58,434 nucleotides of DNA, taken from the NCBI GenBank assembly GCA_014239555.1, contig JAAZYR010000012.1:1-58434 (forward strand), given 5' to 3'. Under the pieces are notes generated by a model. The model was not told the DNA's origin and searched no databases. It was given only the letters and a program-made list of their open reading frames with translations. The translations under genes and the position numbers were made by a program. Shown here piece after piece: positions 15,859 to 22,921 of the stretch. Position 1 is the first letter of the stretch. Each line of letters starts with the position of its first letter. This stretch comes from Acidimicrobiales bacterium. Its GTDB lineage: Bacteria; Actinomycetota; Acidimicrobiia; Acidimicrobiales; Poriferisodalaceae.

Positions 15859-17271
15859 GTGGAAAGCAATTCGATTCAAAAGACATCGAGTGACCTCCGC
15901 GCTGGGGACATCACTAGCCGCGAGTTGGTAGAGCGAGCCTTACAGGCCTCGGACCGGCTCAACCCAATTCTGGGAACGTACCTGAGTCGCTTTGATGAAA
16001 GCGCCCTTGCTGCTGCTGATAGGGCCGACAGCGAGCTCCAGTCCGGAATGGATCGGGGACCCTTGCACGGCATCCCTTTAGGAATTAAGGACATCATCTC
16101 AACAGACGAAGGACCCACCTCAGCCCAATCATTAGCGCAAGACCCGTCTTGGGGAGACCAGGGCGACGGGCCTTTACTCCAACGTCTCCGAGGCGCTGGT
16201 GCGGTGGTCATGGGGAAGACAACGACGATGGAGTACGCCATCGGGTTTCCCGATTTTGACAAACCTTTCCCGGTTCCGCGCAACGCCTGGAATGCTGACC
16301 GTTGGACTGGCGGTTCTAGTTCCGGCACAGCTAACGGCATATCGTCGGGTCAATTTCTGGGGGGATTGGGAACCGATACGGGCGGAAGTGTTCGGTTGCC
16401 TGCCGCCTACTGCGGCATCAGCGGGTTTAAACAAACGTTTGGGTTGGTGCCGAAAAGCGGTTGTATCCCCTTAGGGCTCAGTTATGACCACATCGGCCCG
16501 ATGGCGACCTCGGTATGGGATTGTGCTGCGATGCTGACCATCATGGCCGGCTTTGACCCTACTGACAGGAGCACGGTGCGAAGGCCGCCGTTGGATTACG
16601 TCGCGACCCTCAACGAAGACAAAGCCGTAAAAAAGGCTGGCGTCGTAACCAACCGGTCATTAATAGACGCGAGTTCTGAACAAATGATGGCGGTCTTCGA
16701 CGACGCAGTTAACGATATGCGGGCCGCGGGCGTAGAAATCGTGCCCTTTGAGGTCCCCCATTACGAAGCGATGCACGATGGCACATTCATAGCGTTACAA
16801 GCTGAAGCTTTCTCATGGCACCGTAATCAGCTACGCGACAAATGGACCCAATACGGACGACCGACCCGACTCACGATTGCCCAGGGTGCGCTTATCTCGG
16901 CCGGTGATCTCGTACAGGTCGAGCGCGTCCGAGAAATAGCGCGAAAAGCAGTACTGGCTCAGATGGACGAAGCCGGTGTTGAAGTGCTTTTGAGTCCCAC
17001 TACCGGTTATGGAGCGACACCTTTCGAAGGAGCTGACCGAAAGGCGATTTCCTTGGCCGCGATTCACACTCCTGCATGGAACTCGACCGGATTTCCGGCC
17101 TTGTCGGTACCGATGGGATTTGACCAAGATGGGATGCCCTGTGGGATGCAGATAATTGGGAGACCATTTGAAGATGATGTTGTCTTGCGATTAGGTCACC
17201 GTTACCAACAGCTCACGGAATGGCATAAACACGCGCCGCCACTGCACGCAGATACGAACCCAACCGAATAA
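15859..17271 (+). CDS. Amidase, amidase-signature family
   Basis: A 470-residue AS-family hydrolase cleaving amide C-N bonds with a Ser-cisSer-Lys triad: Lys77 in GIKDII, Ser154 in GGSSSGTA and nucleophile Ser177 in GTDTGGSVRLPAAYCG, followed by GFKQTFGLVP. GTG start at 15859, two bases after the small upstream gene. The C-terminal half has the usual WNSTGFPALSVPMG and CGMQIIG motifs. It resembles GatA/AtzE-type enzymes but there is no GatB here, so a catabolic amidase is more likely than the tRNA enzyme. Confidence 0.92.
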   Translation: MESNSIQKTSSDLRAGDITSRELVERALQASDRLNPILGTYLSRFDESALAAADRADSELQSGMDRGPLHGIPLGIKDIISTDEGPTSAQSLAQDPSWGDQGDGPLLQRLRGAGAVVMGKTTTMEYAIGFPDFDKPFPVPRNAWNADRWTGGSSSGTANGISSGQFLGGLGTDTGGSVRLPAAYCGISGFKQTFGLVPKSGCIPLGLSYDHIGPMATSVWDCAAMLTIMAGFDPTDRSTVRRPPLDYVATLNEDKAVKKAGVVTNRSLIDASSEQMMAVFDDAVNDMRAAGVEIVPFEVPHYEAMHDGTFIALQAEAFSWHRNQLRDKWTQYGRPTRLTIAQGALISAGDLVQVERVREIARKAVLAQMDEAGVEVLLSPTTGYGATPFEGADRKAISLAAIHTPAWNSTGFPALSVPMGFDQDGMPCGMQIIGRPFEDDVVLRLGHRYQQLTEWHKHAPPLHADTNPTE

Positions 17272-17363
17272 AATTCTCTTTTGTTCAGCAGCTCTCCCAA
17301 CCTTCACAATCGTGTACGGAGATGAAGGGGTTCTAGAACTTTCTTCAAATAGCGTGACGGATC

Positions 17364-18206
17364 ATGAGCGTCAGCTGGGTTCGTGTGATGCGACGCTGCA
17401 TCTTCTTGAGCAGCGCAGTGGTGTTAATAAGCGTTGCAATATTGGTCCCTCCTGCCTTTGCTCACGACCCTATTTTTCTTTCTACGGACGATAGATCTCC
17501 TAACGAAGGCCCGTTATTGCCTGACGGTACGATTTCGTTCGCTGTCTACGGACGTCTCGATCACGCGTCGGCGACACAGGGTTTCCAAGCTCGTTTAGAA
17601 GAAGGGGAACTGCTGACTCTTTCGCTTCTGATCCCCGCGAAAATTCCAGAAACGAAAGTCGAAACAGGTCTCCTTCCAAAAGTATTGATTGTCCGCCCCG
17701 ACGGCAGCGAATTCGACCTCAGTCCAGAGTTTCGTGTGCTCTTCAATGAGCCCTATACCAACACTCAATACCTGAGATTGGCCGAACACGACGAGATTGC
17801 CCAAAAAGGAACCTATGACTTTCTAATCGCGGGCAAGTCACCTAGCCGATATGTCGTATCAATTGGGACCATTGAAAGATTTGGAACGTTGGTGGAGCGC
17901 TACGTTCGCCCGTTGACCCTCGGCCGTGCGTCTAATCCCCTGGGGACTTGGTTCGCGTCCGAGTCTCGAGAAATGCAACCGGTTACGACAACACAAGTTC
18001 CGCCGACAAGTGCCAGTGAGACAACACAGATGGTTGAGCCAGCAGCGACTACCCCTAGTGCGCAGCTATCAGAATCCAAAAATAAACCGTCTAGTGGTGC
18101 GGGAAAAGCTGTCGCAAAAGTGGTTGGAGGTGCACTGGCTTTAGGGGTGATCTCGTGGGCGGTCGTGCATGTAGCCCGCAGGACCAACCGAACCAAATTT
18201 CTTTGA
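17364..18206 (+). CDS. Exported, C-terminally membrane-anchored protein of unknown function
   Basis: 280 residues. Signal peptide about 1-33 with likely cleavage after AFA, leaving His as first residue of the mature protein (HDPIFLS). Residues 40-190 look like a beta-sandwich (ISFAVYGRLD, LLTLSLLIP, KVLIVRPDGSEFDLS). A T/P/S-rich linker (200-240) precedes a single hydrophobic helix VVGGALALGVISWAVVHVA and a basic end, so the domain is outside and the C-terminus inside. No family recognised. An N-terminal His after signal cleavage is a feature of some copper-binding proteins (CopC type), but a second conserved ligand set is not evident. Confidence 0.8.
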   Translation: MSVSWVRVMRRCIFLSSAVVLISVAILVPPAFAHDPIFLSTDDRSPNEGPLLPDGTISFAVYGRLDHASATQGFQARLEEGELLTLSLLIPAKIPETKVETGLLPKVLIVRPDGSEFDLSPEFRVLFNEPYTNTQYLRLAEHDEIAQKGTYDFLIAGKSPSRYVVSIGTIERFGTLVERYVRPLTLGRASNPLGTWFASESREMQPVTTTQVPPTSASETTQMVEPAATTPSAQLSESKNKPSSGAGKAVAKVVGGALALGVISWAVVHVARRTNRTKFL

Positions 18207-18218
18207 TCTAGATGAGAG

Positions 18219-18232
18219 GGTGGGGCCCCACC
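18219..18232. terminator. Perfect 14-bp palindrome between convergent genes
   Basis: GGTGGGGCCCCACC is its own reverse complement. As RNA it could form a 5-bp stem with a GGCC loop. It lies in the 28-bp gap between two convergent stop codons, which favours a termination role, but there is no T-tract on either side. It could also be a protein-binding site. Confidence 0.45.
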
Positions 18233-18234
18233 AG

Positions 18235-18861
18235 CTAAGAACTGGTCCCAATCATTTGGCCGTCGTCATCTAGATAAATGGAATTTTTGGGTTCAGCAAA
18301 TATGGCCTCGACTGCTGGTACGAATTCTGAAAGCGGCATCGAGTCATAGCTGGGATCGAAGGCTGGCTGGTCAAAGTCTTGACAGAATTCGACCGTCAGG
18401 TCATAGGCGCGATGACCGAGGAACTGATCTCTCATATCGCGGTCGAGTCCTAGATGATGAAAAAAGTTGTAGCCCTGAAAAATGCCATGTTTCTCAACCA
18501 TCCAAAGGTGATCTTCTGAGACAAACGGTTTGAGAACCGCTACCGCGATATCTGGATGATTGTAAGAGCCCAGGGTGTCTCCGATGTCATGCAACAACGA
18601 GCACACCACGTATTCCTCTGACTTGTTTGCTCGGTACGCGCGAGTGGCAGTTTGGACCGAGTGCTCCAAACGATCGACTGCGAACCCACCACAATCACCA
18701 TCCAACAGACGTAGATGATCGATTACTCGTCCGGCGACGTCATTGGCGAAAACCCGGTTGTGGGCTGCGATGATTTGCCAGTCCAGAGGAGTTGCCTCGG
18801 TCATCGCACCGAATGTCGCGCTTTGCTTCAAAAGATCTTGATTTTCAGTGAGATTCGTCAC
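18235..18861 (-). CDS. HD-domain protein, PhnZ/TmpB-like putative diiron oxygenase
   Basis: 208 residues from GTG 18861, chosen because GAGGGGG lies six bases before it; an ATG 99 bases upstream has no such site. The HD metal-ligand set is His67 (EHSVQTATRA), His91-Asp92 (SLLHDIGD), His102, His125 (MVEKHGIFQGY) and a later Asp near 164. The EKHGIFQGYNFFHH stretch and FDQPAFDPSYDS are seen in proteins related to the phosphonate oxygenases PhnZ and TmpB, which use a mixed-valent diiron site to cleave C-P bonds. No phosphonate gene neighbours are present, so the substrate may differ (other members are inositol oxygenase-like). Divergent from the VOC gene. Confidence 0.82.
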   Translation of the reverse strand: MTNLTENQDLLKQSATFGAMTEATPLDWQIIAAHNRVFANDVAGRVIDHLRLLDGDCGGFAVDRLEHSVQTATRAYRANKSEEYVVCSLLHDIGDTLGSYNHPDIAVAVLKPFVSEDHLWMVEKHGIFQGYNFFHHLGLDRDMRDQFLGHRAYDLTVEFCQDFDQPAFDPSYDSMPLSEFVPAVEAIFAEPKNSIYLDDDGQMIGTSS

Positions 18862-19051
18862 TATTGCCCCCTCGTGTTTGATGCTCCGTGAATTGTAATT
18901 CTTTAGCGACCACAAGGGGGCTTTGGTGACCATTGACTTGACCGCAAAGGCCAATGCCATGACAAAATATTGTTCTGCCCGGTCCTCGATGCTGACCGAC
19001 CTCGCACCTATTGGCTAAATTGTTGTTTGTTGGGTCAGAGGGGGCATAGCT

Positions 19052-19591
19052 ATGACCGTTCAACGGTTACATCATGTTGCGTATCGGTGCACAGATGCGC
19101 GAGAGACAGTCGATTTTTATGAGACGTTTCTGGACCTTGAGCTTGCCACCTCGATTGCCGAAAACGTTGTGCCCTCAACAGGGGAGCGATATCCACACAT
19201 TCATATTTTCTTGGAGATGGCTGACGGTGGATCCGTAGCCTTTTTTGAGCTCCCTGAGTCAGAGGAAATGACACCTGACCCCAACACTCCGGATTGGGTT
19301 CAGCATCTCGCGTTAAAGGTAGAAAATCGAGACGCGCTGAGGAGCTACAAGCAACGTCTTGAAGAGGGCGGCCATTCAGTGCTGGGACCGATCGATCACT
19401 CATTTTGTGAGTCAATCTATTTTCATGATCCCAGCGGTCATCGACTAGAGCTCACAACCGATATTGGTAATGAAGAGTTACATCAGAAGCTTCGTTCGTC
19501 GGCTCGTCCCATACTTGCCCATTGGGAGCAACATCGAGTGGCCCCCGACGTCGACCCTCTCCACGCAAACGCACGCAACGGTGAAGATTGA
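19052..19591 (+). CDS. VOC-family (glyoxalase-fold) protein
   Basis: 179 residues, ATG start preceded by AGAGGGGGC. First module VQRLHHVAYRCTDARETVDFYETFL gives one metal His; second module WVQHLALKVENRDAL and YFHDPSGHRLELT gives His and Glu. Between them lies HIHIFLEMADGGSVAFFEL. Related in layout to the VOC gene at 15082 but clearly diverged. It is followed at once by a terminator-like hairpin, then by the 2-oxoglutarate oxygenase gene on the same strand. Enzymatic role unknown. Confidence 0.88.
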   Translation: MTVQRLHHVAYRCTDARETVDFYETFLDLELATSIAENVVPSTGERYPHIHIFLEMADGGSVAFFELPESEEMTPDPNTPDWVQHLALKVENRDALRSYKQRLEEGGHSVLGPIDHSFCESIYFHDPSGHRLELTTDIGNEELHQKLRSSARPILAHWEQHRVAPDVDPLHANARNGED

Positions 19592-19615
19592 AAGCCTCAG
19601 AGGTTTTGAGGCTTT
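19591..19615 (+). terminator. Hairpin at the VOC stop codon
   Basis: AAAGCCTCA (19591-19599) pairs perfectly with TGAGGCTTT (19607-19615) around a 7-base loop, beginning on the last base of the stop codon. The 3' arm ends in TTT followed by AATAAAAA, a weak U-tract. It likely ends or attenuates transcription before the next gene. Confidence 0.55.
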
Positions 19616-19677
19616 AATAAAAAGCGCGACAATTGAAGAACACAAATGAGTGACCAGTTCGAGGGGGAAGAACTGAT

Positions 19678-20604
19678 ATGAAATCCGGGCACGCTTTAAA
19701 CCCTCTTCCGCTGATTGATGTGGCCCCGGTTTTAGCAGGTGCGCCCGGCGCCCTAGCCGACACCGCCAGCGAGGTTCGAGAAGCACTTGAACAGGTCGGA
19801 TTCTTCTCTATCGTCGGCCACGGGATCGAGTGGACGAACATTGAACGGATGTATGAGTGGGCTACGAACTATCACGCCTTATCAGATGCCAAAAAGTTCG
19901 ATCATCCGATGAGCGGAACCCAGATGGGATACATGGGGTTCGGCGGAGCGCAACGCGAGAATCGCCCCCACGCATTAAATGCCGCCTTTTTTATGGGACG
20001 TCCAGGCTCGGCACGTAACCGCTTTCCAGCGGAGTCCGCCTTACCTGGCTTTAGAGAAGCAGCGGAAAGGTATTACTCACTCTTAGAGGGTCTATGTCTT
20101 CGACTGCTCCCTCTGTATGCCGTCGCAGGTGGCATGTCCGCCGATTTTTTCGACAAATATTTCGACCCAGCACTTGCAACGCTGCGCGTAACTCATTACC
20201 CACCTATAGAGGCGGGGCCTGATCAGTGGGGAATCGAACCACACAGCGATGCAGGCTTTATGACGTTGTTGCCAACAAACAAGATTGATGGACTGTCAAT
20301 CGAAGCTGCTGATGGCTGGTTCGGCGTCGCACAAGAAGCTGAATCTTTTGTCGTAAATTCTGGAGACACACTCAGGGCGTGGAGCAACAACCGATTTCTT
20401 TCAACAAAGCATCGAGCCCTAAACAGCGGCGAAGACCACCGCTACGCGCTTCCCTTCTTCTTTGACCCCCGTCCCGACACGACTATCGAACCCATGTCAG
20501 GCTGCGTTGACGACCAACATCCCCGGGTTTGTGAGAGCTACCGCTATGGAGATTATTTGCGGGCTTTCATGCAGGAGGGCTACGCCCAAACTAAAGAGTC
20601 GTAG
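19678..20604 (+). CDS. Isopenicillin N synthase-family Fe(II)/2-oxoglutarate oxygenase
   Basis: 308 residues, ATG preceded by GGGGGAAG. N-terminal DIOX_N region (LPLIDVAPV, VGFFSIVGHGI) then the jelly-roll core with metal triad His189, Asp191 (EPHSDAG) and His245 (STKHRA). The RxS motif that normally binds 2-oxoglutarate reads Arg255-Tyr-Ala257, so the Ser is lost; the surrounding YALPFFFDP is otherwise canonical. It would hydroxylate or desaturate a small molecule. Convergent with the TauD-type gene 114 bp downstream, so this stretch carries two unrelated 2-oxoglutarate oxygenases. Confidence 0.9.
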   Translation: MKSGHALNPLPLIDVAPVLAGAPGALADTASEVREALEQVGFFSIVGHGIEWTNIERMYEWATNYHALSDAKKFDHPMSGTQMGYMGFGGAQRENRPHALNAAFFMGRPGSARNRFPAESALPGFREAAERYYSLLEGLCLRLLPLYAVAGGMSADFFDKYFDPALATLRVTHYPPIEAGPDQWGIEPHSDAGFMTLLPTNKIDGLSIEAADGWFGVAQEAESFVVNSGDTLRAWSNNRFLSTKHRALNSGEDHRYALPFFFDPRPDTTIEPMSGCVDDQHPRVCESYRYGDYLRAFMQEGYAQTKES

Positions 20605-20718
20605 AACCACTCACCGATCAATGACCCAAAACTCGAGAGAGTCGTCGGGTTCGATGCTGATCAATTTGAGAAGCCGTCGGCAGTGAGTTCTTTAAAATCG
20701 GGTTCACTTTGATCGCCG

Positions 20719-21699
20719 CTAGAACGTGGCGGTGGTAGCTCCATACATTCTGTCTTGTGAACCCTGTCGCAACACGTCGAGCTCCGCTACCAGCGCTTCT
20801 CTTCCGGCTTCGGCTTCAGGATCTTCGGGGTAATACGCCAATTCGCTAGCGGGGTCCCCGGCCACGCGGGTCCCGATCAGGTAGCGGGGTTTTGAATAGT
20901 CGTAGGGGCGGGCGCGATGCAGAACTCGTCGGTTGTCCCAAAGCAACGTGTCGCCAATGTTCCAGTTGTGACTGTAAACGCGGGACTCGTCGCTCACAAC
21001 GTGCTCAAGAAGCGACGCGATGAGGCTTCGACTTTCGTCTCGCTCAAGGCCAGGAATCCCGAACGCGTGACGACCAACAAAAAGATTAGGTCGGCCAGTG
21101 TCAGGGTGCACCTTCACCAGAGGTCTGAGATAGGCCTCCCCGTGGTAGACGGTGCCATATAGGCCGTTATCGTTGGTGTCGGGAAAGTCTCCTAAATCGT
21201 TGGCTTGTGAATAGTTCGTTGAATGAAACGCACTGAGCCCAGAAATGAGATTTTTGGTGTCTTCGTCAAGTTCTTCATACCCAGCGCGCAAATCAGCTAA
21301 TTCAGTTTGACCGCCCTCTTCTACGACGACCACTGCAGACAGCATCGCAACCTTGCTGGATATCGGTTTATAGGTCGAATCGGTATGCCAGGTTTCGTTT
21401 CCGACATTGGTGCGCATCAACTGTGACTGCAAATCGTAGATCTCGCCGAACGTTCCGTCTTTGTGTTTTTTCTGGTTCGCCATGGGCAAACCACCAAATT
21501 CCAGTTCCCCGAAACGCTCCCCGAACGCAGTGCTTTCAGCTTCTGTGAGGTGTTGATCAGGAAAGAGAAGAAAACCTTTCTCCAGGAATGCTTCGACAAG
21601 AAGGCCAAATTCGGTCTCACTCAGATTTTTGAGATCAACACCGGTGACCGTTGCGCCGAATGCCTTGTCTGTCATTGGAGTGATCTGAACACTGCTCAT
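20719..21699 (-). CDS. TauD/TfdA-family 2-oxoglutarate dioxygenase
   Basis: 326 residues, normal length. Fe(II) ligands His105 and Asp107 in ETWHTDSTY, and His261 in RRVLHRARPYD; Arg272 eleven residues later is the expected 2-oxoglutarate-binding Arg. N-terminal FGATVTGVDLKNL and LLFPDQHLT are typical. The family hydroxylates sulfonates, aryloxyalkanoates and other acids, often releasing the leaving group. Context (hydratase and CoA-transferase on the same strand upstream) suggests a catabolic role. Confidence 0.92.
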   Translation of the reverse strand: MSSVQITPMTDKAFGATVTGVDLKNLSETEFGLLVEAFLEKGFLLFPDQHLTEAESTAFGERFGELEFGGLPMANQKKHKDGTFGEIYDLQSQLMRTNVGNETWHTDSTYKPISSKVAMLSAVVVVEEGGQTELADLRAGYEELDEDTKNLISGLSAFHSTNYSQANDLGDFPDTNDNGLYGTVYHGEAYLRPLVKVHPDTGRPNLFVGRHAFGIPGLERDESRSLIASLLEHVVSDESRVYSHNWNIGDTLLWDNRRVLHRARPYDYSKPRYLIGTRVAGDPASELAYYPEDPEAEAGREALVAELDVLRQGSQDRMYGATTATF

Positions 21700-21956
21700 C
21701 GAATTCCCCTTGGCTCAACAAAGCCTGTCCCTATAACAAGGTTAGTCACATGAAGTTGTTGTCATCTACACACACTCGTAAAGGCGGCTCCGTTATCTGA
21801 TCCTTGCGCGCTACAAGTTCCGGTTTGTTTGGCTTATCGATACAAGGCGGCGAGTTCGGCAACGGCGAACAGCACCGCACCAGCCGCAAATGGCGCCCTC
21901 TTGTACTCTCGCCCCAACGCCGTGTCTTCTAAAGAACTGACAAGTAGTTAACGTCG

Positions 21957-22748
21957 CTACGAGCAGGCGAGAGTTACTGGAGCGTTGGTGCCTGCGACAA
22001 AGTTGACCTGATCACCTGCTGCAGGGAAATACGTAATAACGGTGCTGCCAGTCATAACGAACTCGCCCGCCCGGAGAGAACGATTCCGACTGTTGAGGTG
22101 ATTAGCGAGCCACGCAACGGCTTCGAATGGATGTCCCAAAGCATCACCCGTGCGGCCTGAGCCGAGAACCTCTCCGTTGACTTCAAGAACTGTCGGCGTC
22201 TCTACTAGATCTAGCTCTTTCCAATTCCCTATTGAGGCGCCGAGGACCACCCCAGCATTCCAAGCGTTCTCGGACACTGAATCAAAAGGATTGAGTGCGT
22301 CGTAGTCGGCATCGCGATCTTCAATTAGTTCGAACGCCGGATAACAAGTATCAACTGCGTCGATGACGCTTTCTTTGGTGTGAGGCTCGGCCCCGGGCTC
22401 TAAGTCCTTCCCAACGCGAACTGCGATCTCGCACTCAAGACCTAGATGCCTATGAGCGTTTAATGACACTTGTGAAGGCGATTCATCTACGCGACTGCGG
22501 AAAATAGCTCCTGATAAAGGATGATCTACACCACAAAACTCTTGCATTGCTTTACTTGTCAAAGCGACTTTCCAACCCACGATTTGCTCACCCCGGCTGA
22601 GCATGATGTCGATGAAAGCGTCCTGCACCAGGTAGGCGTTCTCAAGGCTGGCATCCTCGACAGTGTCTGCCATTGAGTAATGCTTTTCTTTTGATTCAAG
22701 CTGTCGGATAAAGGCATCCGCGAGTTCGATTTGTTGCTGTTGGTTCAC
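21957..22748 (-). CDS. 2-keto-4-pentenoate hydratase / fumarylacetoacetate hydrolase-fold enzyme
   Basis: 263 residues from GTG 22748, chosen for the GGGGAGGG five bases before it; a longer in-frame ATG start adds basic sequence without homology. Family features: AYLVQDAFID, VGWKVALTSKAMQEFCGVDHPLSGAIF, the metal-binding LGLECEIAVRVGKDL with acidic ligands, FELIEDRD, GDALGHPFEAVAWLANHL and RAGEFVMTGSTV. It hydrates 2-hydroxypentadienoate in meta-cleavage pathways, or decarboxylates the related oxalocrotonate. Downstream of the double CoA-transferase by 173 bp on the same strand. Confidence 0.9.
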   Translation of the reverse strand: MNQQQQIELADAFIRQLESKEKHYSMADTVEDASLENAYLVQDAFIDIMLSRGEQIVGWKVALTSKAMQEFCGVDHPLSGAIFRSRVDESPSQVSLNAHRHLGLECEIAVRVGKDLEPGAEPHTKESVIDAVDTCYPAFELIEDRDADYDALNPFDSVSENAWNAGVVLGASIGNWKELDLVETPTVLEVNGEVLGSGRTGDALGHPFEAVAWLANHLNSRNRSLRAGEFVMTGSTVITYFPAAGDQVNFVAGTNAPVTLACS

Positions 22749-22921
22749 AACGGCCCTCCCCTTTTCAATGATTTTTGCACCGAATGACTTACTTCGCTTC
22801 CCTGAGCAAAACTTTGCTAACAGCACCACTTCTCTGAAAGGTGACTTCCAGCTATCCCCTTGCTCTTGACGAGGTACACGTCGATATTGACTTGTGATGT
22901 TCGCTGGCCGCTAAAACTGTC

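Noticed and set aside
15859..17271. Amidase as the GatA subunit of tRNA amidotransferase
   Set aside because: No gatB in the neighbourhood and the setting is catabolic; AtzE-like fits better, though not proven.
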